DNA of 64,000 bases from Spirosoma oryzae (GCF_003002825.1 NZ_PVTE01000013.1:1-64000), one strand, 5' to 3'; counted from the stretch's first letter, positions 45,645 to 55,407 are shown. Translations and numbers: made by a program. The notes: generated by a model not told the origin, from the letters alone.

Positions 45645-48600
45645 ATGCGCTTTCATTTTCTACCCGTTTTCTTCGTATTAGTTTTTCTGGTGTCTATTTC
45701 GGGACTGGCGCAGCCGAAGTTTGTATGTGGCACGAGCGACCATAACCTGCCGGACAGCGTTCTGCGGTTGATGAGCTTGCCGCCTGAAACGCTAATGAAA
45801 GCGCGGGCGGGAGTGGGTAGTCAATACGTTTGCCGATTAGCTCTTGAGATCGATTCCGACACTTATCTGACGTATGAGAAAGACACGAACCGGCTCAAAG
45901 AAGCACTCCTGAAACAGATAGCTTCGGTATCTGCTGTTTACGAGCGGGAGATAAATACTCGCCTTGTGGTTGTGCTAATCAATATCAATAAAGACCCTGC
46001 TAAAGACCCCTATGCTGGCGAAAATAACATATACATCTTGTCTAATCGCTTCAATGATGTCTGGTCGAAATCAGTTAACGCGGTACCGTACGACAAACGT
46101 CTATATGTATATACAAAGAGCTTGACGGGCGGAGCTGTTGGTCTGGGAGGAGGTAAGCAGGCTATTGCCTACCTGGGTAAGTTTATTATTGCACACGAAC
46201 TCGGGCACACGTTCGACTCACCGCATACTCATAGCTGCAACTGGGCAGGCGGGCCGCTTGATTTCTGTGTCAATAGCGAGGGCGACTGCTACAAAGAGTC
46301 ACTCGATCAGACCGCAGGTACTATCATGGGTTATTGCGGAACGCTCGATACGTTCCACCCCCGCTGCCAGGCGATAATGCTGAACCACGCCGATAAGAAC
46401 CTGCCCAAGCGCACTCGTCCTGACAGCCCGCCCATTCTTCCTGCCACTATCACACTGGCGGGAAGTCCATTTCTGATGTGGGCGGCTGCGCCGATGGCTG
46501 ATAATTATACCGTGGAGTTGGCGACTGACCCTTCGTTCGGAGAGATTGCTCTGCGCGATACCGTTGATATCAATGGTGTCCGGCTTGATCGTCTGGTGAC
46601 TGAGCGGTCCTACTACCTGCGCATTCGGGCATTGAGTCTGCTAGGGAACAGTGACTGGTCAGCCACGAGTCGCCTGCAATTTGATCCGCTAAATCCGGTT
46701 GGTCCCCGGCTCATATCGCCCGCACAGGATACCCGGTTCTTTGACGATGCACAGCCGCCCATTCGACTATCGTTGGAGCCAGTTGCGGGAGCCACCGGTT
46801 ATGAGGTCGAACTGACAACGCCGACGGATGTCAATTTCACCAGTCCGTTCAGTCGGCAAATGGTAAGCACTCCCTTTCTTGACGTCACTGGCGTGCAGGG
46901 GAACAATCTGATTTTCTGGCGGGTGCGGGCCAGTACCCGCCGGGGAAAAACGGCCTGGTCGACAACGGGCCGGTTTCTGGTCAGGCAGGCACTCGCGCTT
47001 AACCTGCCTGGTCCGGTGAACGGCGTATTACCCACTCGTTTTCCTATAAATTGCTCTGCTCAGACGGCCGGGTCAACGATCCGACTAACCCTGTCTAAAC
47101 AGGCATCCTTTGGTTCGGTAGTCTGGACAAGGGAATACAAGGGTAATTATTACCAGTATGTGAGTATGCTGGACAGTCTGAGTCCGGCGAGTACCTACTA
47201 TCTGAAGCTGGAAGAGATTCTCAATGGTCCTCACCCGGCCAGTTCTAGTACAACCGGTATGATCAATCAGGTTGTACAGTCGTTCCGAACGGCTGCCGCA
47301 TCGTTGTCGGATCGATGGTCATTCATCAACGGACATACCGTAAAAGGCTATCCGACAGGGGGATACACCAACGGTGCTATGTTCAGCGACAAGGGTGCCT
47401 GGGTGCGACATTCCGCCAGTCTACTGCGTATCGATGCCGATAGCCTGCTGGCATACCAATACGAGCGCGCGCTTACCGGCGGTCAGCTGGGCAACGTAAT
47501 TTCGGGGGTATCAACTGATCGGGACGGAAATGTGCTGGTAACGAACAGTATATCGACGGGCGGAAATGCGGCAAATCCCACCGATCAGCTCGTCGTGCTC
47601 GACGGTCGGTACGGTCGGATACTGACCCGATTTCCCATCATCAGTGATCGATCCGTTCGGTACCAAAACCCTAACCGTCAGATTATCATCAGCAACAGAA
47701 TTATTTACGAACTGAAGAATGGGAAAGTCACTGCACTGATGAACGTTCCGACGAATGCCTCGGTCGAGGAAGTTGTTCTTCAGTCGAACTACTGCTGGAT
47801 CAGAACTACGAATTATACTAGCTCCCGTAACGAACTGATTCGGATTGCACTGGATACCAGAGTGGTGAGCGTATTCTCTCAAGAGAATACGCCGTTGCTG
47901 ACTCAGTATCTCAATGAGCTGGCGGTCGATCAGACCGGCCAACTCTGGATAAGACAGAGCAGTACGAACTATCCGCTCATTCAGTTCGACGGAGCGAACT
48001 GGACGGGGCTTACAGCAGCCAGCTTGCCGTTCTATACTGCGTCCAGCCTGACTACCGACCGGGCGGGTGTCGTTCACGTGCTGAGTAACAACAATGTCAT
48101 TTATAGGTACGCCAGTGCGACGTGGCAGAAGGTAGTGGATCTTAATCCGAGTTTTAATATGGTGACTGTATTGGGCCGGATGCAGATAGATAACCAAGGT
48201 AAATTCTGGTTTACCAGTCGGTTTGGGCTGATGTGCTACGATCCTTGTCTAGCGATGACTACACCGAGAATTTCTACCAGCCTGCCGGTAGTCAATTACG
48301 GTGAATCGATTGTATTACAGGCTGATGGCTGCGTCAGTGCTAACTGGTCGTGGACCGATAGTCAGGGGAATTCTGCCGAGCGGCTTGTCGCGGGAACCAA
48401 TCAGCTTACCGCCGTTCCCCAATATAATACAACATATCGGGTCAGGTGCCAGAATGAGGGGTGTGCAAGCAAAGCGAGCAGCCCGGTGGAGGTGGCTGTC
48501 CGGCCTGTTCTTATGCTGAAAGGGTTGCAAAAACGAACCTTTTGCCCGCGTGAAGCGGTGTTGGCTACGTACAGTCTGCGGGGGGCGGCAACGGATGCTT

Positions 48601-49304
48601 TCCGATTGACGATCAAAAACGATGAACAACGGCTGACGCTCATGCCAGACAACCGCGATTCGACGCTCACTGCGTACCTGCCCGAATCTGTTACGGCCGG
48701 TGTGTACTGGGTGAGCCTGGAAAGCGTTCAGCCGGTGATAAAAGCCATCGATTCGGTTCGTATTACGGTTCACGCACTGCCTGTCGCCCGGCTAAGTAGT
48801 GATAAAGCTGCCGTTGTACCGGGTGATAGTATACAGATTTCGGTTGCTTTGACTGGAGCCGCTCCCTGGCAATTTAATCGGTGGGACAGACAGATGACGC
48901 GTACGTCAGAGACGCCCTATGTGACAACCATCAAAGCCATACGTGATAGTACGTATCGACTGACGGTGAGCGGGCTTAGTGATGCAAACTGCACCGGAGG
49001 AATCGTTTCCAACGTGCTGACCATAAGTTCATTGATACTTGCTACTGAGTCGCCTGCACCGGATGGCCTGTCGGTATACCCTAACCCGGCGACGGGGCAA
49101 TTGACCATCGAAGGCGACGCAGTGACAGGCATTCGGTTGCTACGGCTCATCGATGGGCAAGGACGTGAAGTAAATCGGCAGCAACCCGCCAGTCAGTCAA
49201 AACGGGAGATATGGGACGTAAGCACACTACCTACCGGACTATACATACTGCAAATCAGTCTGAGTAACGGTCAGCAGTCACTGTGGAAGATTAACAAGCA
49301 ATAA
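45645..49304 (+). CDS. secreted metzincin-like protease with T9SS sorting tail
   Basis: 1219 residues. Signal peptide (VLVFLVSISGLAQ). Zinc protease domain at about 60-260 with HELGHTFDSPH (His184, Glu185, His188, His194; HExxHxxxxxH) and a Met-turn IMGYCG, as in reprolysin/M12B-like metzincins; Cys-rich around CNWAGGPLDFC. Then three fibronectin-III-like repeats (about 265-560), a propeller-like part with recurring DxxGxxW/VLVT blades (about 590-870) and Ig-like segments. The last 75 residues (LSVYPNPATGQLTIEG...PTGLYILQIS) are a type A Por secretion tail, so it should be exported by T9SS and anchored or released at the cell surface. Substrate unknown. Confidence 0.85.
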   Translation: MRFHFLPVFFVLVFLVSISGLAQPKFVCGTSDHNLPDSVLRLMSLPPETLMKARAGVGSQYVCRLALEIDSDTYLTYEKDTNRLKEALLKQIASVSAVYEREINTRLVVVLININKDPAKDPYAGENNIYILSNRFNDVWSKSVNAVPYDKRLYVYTKSLTGGAVGLGGGKQAIAYLGKFIIAHELGHTFDSPHTHSCNWAGGPLDFCVNSEGDCYKESLDQTAGTIMGYCGTLDTFHPRCQAIMLNHADKNLPKRTRPDSPPILPATITLAGSPFLMWAAAPMADNYTVELATDPSFGEIALRDTVDINGVRLDRLVTERSYYLRIRALSLLGNSDWSATSRLQFDPLNPVGPRLISPAQDTRFFDDAQPPIRLSLEPVAGATGYEVELTTPTDVNFTSPFSRQMVSTPFLDVTGVQGNNLIFWRVRASTRRGKTAWSTTGRFLVRQALALNLPGPVNGVLPTRFPINCSAQTAGSTIRLTLSKQASFGSVVWTREYKGNYYQYVSMLDSLSPASTYYLKLEEILNGPHPASSSTTGMINQVVQSFRTAAASLSDRWSFINGHTVKGYPTGGYTNGAMFSDKGAWVRHSASLLRIDADSLLAYQYERALTGGQLGNVISGVSTDRDGNVLVTNSISTGGNAANPTDQLVVLDGRYGRILTRFPIISDRSVRYQNPNRQIIISNRIIYELKNGKVTALMNVPTNASVEEVVLQSNYCWIRTTNYTSSRNELIRIALDTRVVSVFSQENTPLLTQYLNELAVDQTGQLWIRQSSTNYPLIQFDGANWTGLTAASLPFYTASSLTTDRAGVVHVLSNNNVIYRYASATWQKVVDLNPSFNMVTVLGRMQIDNQGKFWFTSRFGLMCYDPCLAMTTPRISTSLPVVNYGESIVLQADGCVSANWSWTDSQGNSAERLVAGTNQLTAVPQYNTTYRVRCQNEGCASKASSPVEVAVRPVLMLKGLQKRTFCPREAVLATYSLRGAATDAFRLTIKNDEQRLTLMPDNRDSTLTAYLPESVTAGVYWVSLESVQPVIKAIDSVRITVHALPVARLSSDKAAVVPGDSIQISVALTGAAPWQFNRWDRQMTRTSETPYVTTIKAIRDSTYRLTVSGLSDANCTGGIVSNVLTISSLILATESPAPDGLSVYPNPATGQLTIEGDAVTGIRLLRLIDGQGREVNRQQPASQSKREIWDVSTLPTGLYILQISLSNGQQSLWKINKQ

Positions 49305-49338
49305 GCTTGGCGGCAAACGCGGCCCTCACGCTATATCC

Positions 49339-49369
49339 TTGTTCCTTTCTCCCCTTTGCGCTAATTTTG
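49339..49369 (+). promoter_or_regulatory. promoter of pdhC
   Basis: TTG (49339-49341), 20-nt spacer, TAATTTTG (49362-49369), matching the Bacteroidota pattern; 47 nt before the start. Confidence 0.6.
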
Positions 49370-49416
49370 ACGCATAGGCTGATTCATTTGTCAAACCCGA
49401 CGTATACATAGCTGCT

Positions 49417-51153
49417 ATGGCTGAATTGATTCGAATGCCCAAGATGAGCGACACCATGACCGAAGGCGTCATTGCGGAGTGGCACAAAAAAGTGGGCGAC
49501 AAAGTAAAATCCGGCGACGTACTGGCCGAGGTAGAAACCGACAAAGCAACGATGGATCTGGAGTCGTACGAAGAAGGTACGCTGCTCTACATCGGTGTCG
49601 AAAAAGGAGCGTCGGTACCGGTCGATGGCGTCCTGGCCGTAATCGGTGCAGACGGTGAAGATTACCAGTCACTGCTCGATGGTGGCAGTCAGGAGTCAGC
49701 CGCGCCGAAAAGCGAACCCAAACCGGAAGCCGCCCCCGAAGGCGTCAGCAAAGACGAGGTCAACACGAAAATGCAGGACGACAAGGCGGTATCGGCCGGT
49801 CCGGCGGAAGACGTGAACGCGTCGGTCATTCGGATGCCGAAAATGAGCGATACGATGACCGAAGGAACCATCGTGGCCTGGCACAAAAAAGAAGGCGACA
49901 CGGTTAAATCGGGCGACGTACTGGCTGAGGTCGAGACGGACAAAGCCACGATGGACCTCGAAGCCTACGAAGAAGGTACGCTGTTGTATGTCGGTGTAAA
50001 AGAAGGCTCTTCGGTAGCCGTCGACGATATTATCGCGGTGATCGGCGAAAAAGGAGCCAACTTCAAAGTCCTGATCGACGGTGCCAACGGCGGTGGGGCG
50101 TCAAACGGACAGCAGGCGGCAACGGGTGAAGGCGGTAGCAGCACCGCCGAGCAAAACCCACAGGCCGATGTTCCGGCCAATGCCGATACCGACCTGTCGT
50201 ACGGCGGTGGTACGGGCGATGAAGTGGAGTCGACGGGTCGTGTGAAAGCGTCTCCGCTGGCCAAGCGCATTGCTGAAGAGAAAGGTATCAAGCTGGATCA
50301 GGTAAAAGGCAGTGGCCCCGAAGGTCGCATCGTGAAGAGCGATGTCGAATCGTTCGTTCCTGGTAAAGCCGCACCGGCACCAGCCGCACCAAAGCCCGCT
50401 GCTGTGCCACAACCCGCTCAGCAGGCAGCCCCTGCACCGGCACCCGCTGCTCAGCCGGCAGTACCGGCTACGGGCGACTTCACCGATACACCGGTTAGTC
50501 AGATGCGCAAAACAATTGCGCGTCGCCTGAGCGAAAGCCTGTTCACGGCTCCGCACTTCTACCTGACCATGGAAATCAACATGGACCAGGCGATGGCACT
50601 CCGTGGTACCGTCAACGGTGTCAGCCCGGTTAAAATCTCGTTCAACGATTTCGTCATCAAAGCGGCTGCTGTTGCCTTGAAGCAGCACCCAACGGTCAAC
50701 TCGTCGTGGCTGGGCGACAAGATTCGCAAATACAACTACGTCAATATCGGTGTAGCGGTCGCTGTCGATGAAGGGCTGTTGGTTCCGGTCGTGCGCAACG
50801 CCGATCAGAAAACGCTGTCGACCATTGCGGGCGAAGTAAAAGACATGGCCGGTAAGGCGAAAGATAAGAAGCTGCAACCCAAAGACTGGGAAGGCAGTAC
50901 GTTCTCGATTTCGAACCTCGGTATGTTCGGCATCGACGAGTTTACGGCGATCATCAACCCACCCGATTCGTGCATCCTGGCCGTCGGCGCGATCAAAACA
51001 GCGGTGAAATTCGAAGACGGGGTGGCAAAACCAACCAACGTCATGAAAGTAACGCTCTCCTGCGACCACCGCGTAGTCGACGGCGCCAGCGGAGCCGCCT
51101 TCCTGCAAACGTTCAAGGAATTGCTGGAAAACCCGATGCGTATGCTAGTGTAG
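49417..51153 (+). CDS. pdhC: pyruvate dehydrogenase E2 (dihydrolipoamide acetyltransferase)
   Basis: 578 residues with two lipoyl domains (lipoyl-Lys43 and Lys176, each in ETDKATMDLE), Ala/Pro-rich linkers, an E3-binding domain (about 277-315: VKASPLAKRIAEEKGIKLD...GRIVKSDV) and the acyltransferase core ending in CDHRVVDGASGA with catalytic His and Asp. The first 50 residues of each lipoyl domain are almost identical, evidence of recent internal duplication or gene conversion. E1 and E3 genes are not in the window. Own promoter and terminator, thus monocistronic. Confidence 0.95.
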   Translation: MAELIRMPKMSDTMTEGVIAEWHKKVGDKVKSGDVLAEVETDKATMDLESYEEGTLLYIGVEKGASVPVDGVLAVIGADGEDYQSLLDGGSQESAAPKSEPKPEAAPEGVSKDEVNTKMQDDKAVSAGPAEDVNASVIRMPKMSDTMTEGTIVAWHKKEGDTVKSGDVLAEVETDKATMDLEAYEEGTLLYVGVKEGSSVAVDDIIAVIGEKGANFKVLIDGANGGGASNGQQAATGEGGSSTAEQNPQADVPANADTDLSYGGGTGDEVESTGRVKASPLAKRIAEEKGIKLDQVKGSGPEGRIVKSDVESFVPGKAAPAPAAPKPAAVPQPAQQAAPAPAPAAQPAVPATGDFTDTPVSQMRKTIARRLSESLFTAPHFYLTMEINMDQAMALRGTVNGVSPVKISFNDFVIKAAAVALKQHPTVNSSWLGDKIRKYNYVNIGVAVAVDEGLLVPVVRNADQKTLSTIAGEVKDMAGKAKDKKLQPKDWEGSTFSISNLGMFGIDEFTAIINPPDSCILAVGAIKTAVKFEDGVAKPTNVMKVTLSCDHRVVDGASGAAFLQTFKELLENPMRMLV

Positions 51154-51154
51154 T

Positions 51155-51336
51155 TGTCGGTTCACGGTATTCAGTTTACGGTTGGTTGCCCGTCGAACGT
51201 GTTGACGTCGTTGCTAACCGTAAACTGCCAATAAAGAGAAAGGGCGTCAACGCAGGTTGACGCCCTTTCTCTTTATTGCTTCTGGCTTTCATAACAGCTA
51301 ATCGTGCGCTGTAAACCGAAAACCGTAAACGTCTAC
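51155..51336. repeat. cggtattcagtttacggtt repeats around a terminator
   Basis: Copies at about 51157-51184, 51216-51229 (reverse) and 51312-51334 (reverse) of the same family as at 42.9 kb. Confidence 0.65.
51230..51277. terminator. bidirectional terminator (pdhC / trxA)
   Basis: A perfect 20-bp stem (51230-51249 with 51258-51277; core agggcgtca/tgacgccct) and an 8-nt loop with A- and T-runs on either side, between convergent genes. Confidence 0.9.
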
Positions 51337-51337
51337 C

Positions 51338-51667
51338 TTACATAGCCGCCTGCAGCTTTTGCTCCAGCACGTTTTTGGGAACAGCACCAACTACCTTCTC
51401 TACCATCTGTCCGTTCTTGAATACCATCAGGGTAGGGATGCTGCGGATGCCGAACTGCGCCGGAATGCGGGCATTCTGATCGACGTCCATTTTAGCCACT
51501 ACGGCTTTGCCTTCATACTCGCCGGCGAGCTGCTCGACAACGGGTCCGATCATTTTACAGGGTCCGCACCATTCGGCCCAGAAATCGACCAGTACCGGCT
51601 TATCCGAATTGATCAGCTCATCAAAATTTGCATCAGTTGCCTCTACGGCGTGTGAACCTGCTGCCAT
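51338..51667 (-). CDS. trxA: thioredoxin
   Basis: 109 residues with active site AEWCGPCKM (Cys34, Cys37), cis-Pro in IRSIPTLMVFKNG and typical thioredoxin length. General disulfide reductase in the cytoplasm. Confidence 0.96.
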   Translation of the reverse strand: MAAGSHAVEATDANFDELINSDKPVLVDFWAEWCGPCKMIGPVVEQLAGEYEGKAVVAKMDVDQNARIPAQFGIRSIPTLMVFKNGQMVEKVVGAVPKNVLEQKLQAAM

Positions 51668-51766
51668 GGGTGAAATCAGTTTATCGTGTTTGACTTGTTT
51701 CTCCCAGATAAACCGGATTATAGTTGTTTAGTTCCGAAGAGTTACCCGCCCACACACTTCCTGATT

Positions 51767-52636
51767 TTACGCACCAACTGCTTTTTTTGCCTCGGCTGAC
51801 TCACCAACCGGGGGGCGATACGGCTGGAACGGAATACGGAGCAGGTTACCCAACTGCGCATGTTCATGCACTTCAGGATGAGTATCGATACCGTAATGAA
51901 TATCGCGCCCGTCCATCGCATGGTATGTACCAAACAGCCGATCCCAGTACGGGAAGATGTTGCCGTAGTTTGTATTGGTCACGGGCAGGACGTAGTGGTG
52001 ATGGACATGGTGCATGTTGGGGGTAACGACGAACAGTCCCAGCAGTTTGTCGGCCCAGCGCGGCAGGTTGATGTTGGCGTGGTTGAACTGCGAGAGTACA
52101 ACCGACAGCGCCTGGTATAGAAAAACCAGCCACATCGGAGCGCCCACCAGCAGCACCGCGATCAGTGTAAAGCCGAACCGGATGACACTTTCGCCGGGAT
52201 GATGTCGATTCGCCGTGGTTGTGTCGACGTACGTGTCGGTATGGTGAATCAGGTGAAAGCGCCAGAGAAAGGTGATTTTGTGCTCTGCCCAGTGTGGAAG
52301 CCAGGCACCCACCAGATCGAGTACCAGCAGCCCCATGAGCGCTTCGGCCCAGCGCGGCAACTGTATCCACTGAAGCAGCCCAACGCCGTGCTGCACGGTC
52401 CAGTCACTTGTTCGAAGTAGAAGAAAGGCCAGCACGAAGTTAACGATAACCGTTGTCAGCGTAAAGAAGATGTTGATACCCGCATGGTGCCATTTACGAT
52501 AGCCGGGCTCGGTCTGTTCAAATCGAAACAGTGGTACCGCGCTTTCGATGAGCCAGAAGATCGTGATGCCGCCCACCAGCAGCAGGCTCCGGTGGGCTGA
52601 TGGAATATGCTCGAAGTAATTCACCAGCCGTTCCAT
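51767..52636 (-). CDS. sterol desaturase/fatty acid hydroxylase family membrane protein
   Basis: 289 residues, four to five membrane helices. Di-iron His clusters: HWAEHKITFLWRFHLIHHTD (HxxxH and HxxHH), NRHHPGE and HHVHHHYVLP. Ends before a conserved FPYWDRLFGTYHAMDGRDIHYGID segment. Family members hydroxylate or desaturate lipids using O2. In Bacteroidota this may act on carotenoids, hopanoids or fatty acids; not determinable here. Confidence 0.88.
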   Translation of the reverse strand: MERLVNYFEHIPSAHRSLLLVGGITIFWLIESAVPLFRFEQTEPGYRKWHHAGINIFFTLTTVIVNFVLAFLLLRTSDWTVQHGVGLLQWIQLPRWAEALMGLLVLDLVGAWLPHWAEHKITFLWRFHLIHHTDTYVDTTTANRHHPGESVIRFGFTLIAVLLVGAPMWLVFLYQALSVVLSQFNHANINLPRWADKLLGLFVVTPNMHHVHHHYVLPVTNTNYGNIFPYWDRLFGTYHAMDGRDIHYGIDTHPEVHEHAQLGNLLRIPFQPYRPPVGESAEAKKAVGA

Positions 52637-52667
52637 ATATTTTGTTTTATTTTTTATTGATATAAAA

Positions 52668-52675
52668 CAAATATA
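52668..52675 (-). promoter_or_regulatory. -7 element of hydroxylase gene
   Basis: On the minus strand TATATTTG, a full TAnnTTTG match, 32 nt before the start codon. -33 not clear. Confidence 0.5.
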
Positions 52676-52901
52676 AGAATTTTAGCCATGTGTTTCAGAC
52701 CTGTCCGCCGGCGCGGGTCTACGTTTGTTGGTTGCGATAGCGACCAAAAAGGTTGCCGCCTTGAACTGTTGGTCTGACGGCCACCAGACCGGGACCGGGC
52801 CGCGCCACGGTGGCCGCCGGAGCGGGTCTAGGCTATACAGCTACACAAAATTTGGCCGTTTGGTGGCTACGTCGTTGGTTTGCAGATTCGACAGCGTTGA
52901 C

Positions 52902-52927
52902 ATCCCGTCAATCCTGTAATCCTGTCG
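52902..52927. repeat. copy of the ggattacaggatt repeat
   Basis: cccgtcaatcctgtaatcct and the following gtcg match the repeat family found at 17.4, 19.8 and 58.1 kb; 14 nt before the thioesterase start. Confidence 0.75.
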
Positions 52928-52940
52928 AAAATTTTGTCAG

Positions 52941-53459
52941 ATGCCTCAACCAAAATTTGCCCGCGAGTCTGTCACGGTAATGACCGAGATGGTACTGCCC
53001 AACGATACCAATACGCTCGGTAACCTGATGGGCGGTCGGCTGCTGTACTATATGGACATTGCGGCTGCCATTGCTGCGCAAAAACATTCCAACCGTATCG
53101 TCGTAACGGCGTCGGTCGACAACGTCTCGTTTGCGGAAGCTGTCCGGCTGGGTAATATCGTGACGCTGAAAGCGCAGGTAACCCGCTCGTTCAGTTCATC
53201 GATGGAAGTCTATATCGAAGTGTGGGCGGAGGATATTCCGGCTGGAGTTCGGGTCAGTACAAACAGTGCGTTTTACACCTTCGTCGCGGTCGATCAGACG
53301 GGCCGGCCAATCGAAGTGCCCGGAGTTGTTCCGGAAACTGATGAAGAAAAAGATCGCTACGACAGCGCGCTACGCCGACGTCAGCTCCGCCTTGTGCTGG
53401 CCGGTCGTATGAAGCCACAGGACGCTACCGAACTGCGCGAGTTTTTGCAAGTGAGCTAA
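52941..53459 (+). CDS. hot-dog acyl-CoA thioesterase
   Basis: 172 residues, YciA/BACH-like: LPNDTNTLGNLMGGRLLYYMDIAAAIAAQKHSN has the catalytic Asn/Asp segment, followed by SVDNVSFAEAVRLGNIV and SMEVYIEVWAED. Hydrolyses acyl-CoA thioesters in the cytoplasm. Monocistronic. Confidence 0.92.
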   Translation: MPQPKFARESVTVMTEMVLPNDTNTLGNLMGGRLLYYMDIAAAIAAQKHSNRIVVTASVDNVSFAEAVRLGNIVTLKAQVTRSFSSSMEVYIEVWAEDIPAGVRVSTNSAFYTFVAVDQTGRPIEVPGVVPETDEEKDRYDSALRRRQLRLVLAGRMKPQDATELREFLQVS

Positions 53460-53461
53460 CG

Positions 53462-53571
53462 ATTTACGGTTTTCAGTATACAGTTTTCGGTGCAATACAC
53501 GTAGCATGTAGGGTGCCTATATAGCTTGCGTCAGCCACCGAAAACCGTGTACCGAAAACCGTATACCGTCA
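53462..53571. repeat. inverted gtatacggttttcggt repeats
   Basis: Copies at 53462-53492 and, inverted, at 53537-53568, same family as at 42.9 and 51.2 kb. Located between convergent genes; the right copy supplies the stop codon of the leftward gene. Confidence 0.7.
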
Positions 53572-54054
53572 ATTCGCCAGCTTCACCGACTGCCAGGTGA
53601 CCAGTTGCCACTGGTTGCCTTTCCTGACGTACGCGTCGGTGTAGCGCAGGCGTGTGTTGATCGTTTCGCCGTTGTTCATCGCTTTGATCAGGCAGACGCC
53701 GTTGATGATAGCCGTATTACCGTAGAGCCGCACGGTTAGCTCCTGCACGTCAATAGCATCGTACTTGGATTTACCGTCGCGGATCGACTGAATGTATGAC
53801 GTTTTTGTGTCGGTGGCACCGCTGGAATGGGTGTAGTGCAGGTCGTCGGCCAGAAGTTTGTCGAGCGCTGCGTAGTCTTTGCTGACCTGCGCGGCAAAGC
53901 GTTGCCGTTCGACATCCGCAACGACTTTTTCTTTGGCAGACATTGCGGTCGTTGTGGCAGCAACCGCCGATGCCGACGTAGATGGTGACACGGCCGTTTG
54001 GGCGTACAGGTGCGTAGAACAGGCCAGCAGAGAAAGGGCAAGTAGTGTTCTCAT
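53569..54054 (-). CDS. exported SnoaL/NTF2-like (DUF4440) protein
   Basis: 161 residues with signal peptide (LLALSLLACSTHLYAQ). Mature part matches the DUF4440 cone-shaped fold: ERQRFAAQVSKDYAALDKLLADDLHYTHSSGATDTK, ...YGNTAIINGV, ...RYTDAYVRKGNQWQLVTWQSVK. Function in general unknown. The gene lies 45 nt behind a serine hydrolase gene on the same strand. Confidence 0.85.
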   Translation of the reverse strand: MRTLLALSLLACSTHLYAQTAVSPSTSASAVAATTTAMSAKEKVVADVERQRFAAQVSKDYAALDKLLADDLHYTHSSGATDTKTSYIQSIRDGKSKYDAIDVQELTVRLYGNTAIINGVCLIKAMNNGETINTRLRYTDAYVRKGNQWQLVTWQSVKLAN

Positions 54055-54099
54055 GGTAGTGAATGGAGTCTGTTGGGGAAAGTAGCTAGGCGCGGACTT

Positions 54100-55407
54100 C
54101 TACCGAGCCTGCAACTGCGTGACGGCCTGATAGACCAGGACTTTGAACTTGTCGGACAAATCGCTGTAGGAGTTTGGCGACTTCTGCGTGTAGATCAGCC
54201 CGATGATCCCTTCTTTCGGATCGACCCAGTACGTCGTGCCGAAATAGCCACCCCATTCGTACGTACCTTCCGATACCGGTAGTTGAGCCGAACCGCGTTC
54301 GGTCGTGATGCCGAAACCCAGCCCGAATTTATTGGTACCCAGGTTCAGATCACCGATTTGGTTGCTTGTAATTAGCCGAACCGTCGTCGGGCTAAGGAAA
54401 CGTTTGCCGTTGTACTCACCCCCGTTGAGCAGCATTTGCAGGAAAGCCGCATAATCGGCCAGGGTCGAACTCAGCCCAGCCCCCCCCGAAAAGTAAGTGC
54501 CAGCCGCCTTCGGGTAGTCGGGCGAGAGGCCGAAGCGAACCGTTTGTTTACGGATGGTCTTGGTAGAATCTTCCGTGTACAGCGTTGCCAGTCGGTTCTG
54601 CCGGTTTTTGGGCAGGTAAAAATAGGTGTCGTTCATACCCAGCGGATCGAGTAGGCGGGTGCGCAAAAACTGGTCGAGTGGCTGACCCGACAGGACTTCG
54701 ATCAGATAGCCTACTACGTCGGTACTGAGGCTATAGCTCCATTTCTCACCGGGATTGGTCATAAGCGGTAGTTTCGCCAGCCGGTTGATAGCGTCGCCCA
54801 GATTTCCGTCGGGCGTACCGATGCCGCTCGGAATGCGGTTTTTGGCGTAGATGGCAACGGCTTCTTTCGTACCAATCGTCGCATAACTGAGTCCTGACGT
54901 GTGGGTCAGCAACTGCCGGATGGTGATTTCACGCTTGGCCGGTACGGTGGTGTAGGTCGTGTCGGCCATGTTTAGCTTATCGAGCACGACCGGATTTTTG
55001 AAGGCTGGGATGTACTTACTGACCGGATCGTCGAGCAGAAACTTGCCTTCTTCAAACAGGAGCATCAGGCCAATGCTGGTAATGGCTTTGGTCTGTGAAG
55101 CAATGCGGAAGATGGCGTCTCGCTTGAGGGGCGTTTTGGCGTCGATATCATCCTGACCGTATGCCTGATGATATACGATTTTGCCATTACGTGCTATCAG
55201 TACACCGACGCCCGCCTGCCGACCTTTGCTGATGTAATCGTTGATAACGGCGTCCATTCGATGAAGGCGCTCCGTGCTCATGCCGACGGATTCGGGGGAT
55301 GCATCCTGAAGCGTCGATGGATTGGTGCGGGCTGAACGGGTAGCCGTCTGGGCCGATGCCGACCAAAAAAAACCGGCCATCAGGCCGGTCAGGAGAATAA
55401 CTTTCAT
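54100..55407 (-). CDS. exported serine hydrolase, beta-lactamase class C-like
   Basis: About 435 residues from MKVILLTGLMAGFFWSASAQ (signal peptide); an ATG 15 nt upstream is less suitable. Nucleophile motif SQTK (SxxK; Ser109 counted from the upstream ATG), tyrosine motif YSLSTDVVGYLIE and a late YEWGGYFGTTYWVDP. Members are peptidases, esterases or beta-lactamases; Bacteroidota have many. The DUF4440 gene follows in the same direction. Confidence 0.9.
   Translation of the reverse strand: MKVILLTGLMAGFFWSASAQTATRSARTNPSTLQDASPESVGMSTERLHRMDAVINDYISKGRQAGVGVLIARNGKIVYHQAYGQDDIDAKTPLKRDAIFRIASQTKAITSIGLMLLFEEGKFLLDDPVSKYIPAFKNPVVLDKLNMADTTYTTVPAKREITIRQLLTHTSGLSYATIGTKEAVAIYAKNRIPSGIGTPDGNLGDAINRLAKLPLMTNPGEKWSYSLSTDVVGYLIEVLSGQPLDQFLRTRLLDPLGMNDTYFYLPKNRQNRLATLYTEDSTKTIRKQTVRFGLSPDYPKAAGTYFSGGAGLSSTLADYAAFLQMLLNGGEYNGKRFLSPTTVRLITSNQIGDLNLGTNKFGLGFGITTERGSAQLPVSEGTYEWGGYFGTTYWVDPKEGIIGLIYTQKSPNSYSDLSDKFKVLVYQAVTQLQAR

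Larger units (their letters stand above)
52637..52940. other. 304-bp gap with a dispersed repeat
   Basis: No gene. 52702-52725 and 52812-52833 share gccgg(c/a)gcgggtcta, a short direct repeat. 52902-52927 is a copy of the gtcaatcctgtaatcctgtc repeat. The -7 element of the leftward hydroxylase gene (CAAATATA) lies at 52668-52675. Confidence 0.6.
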
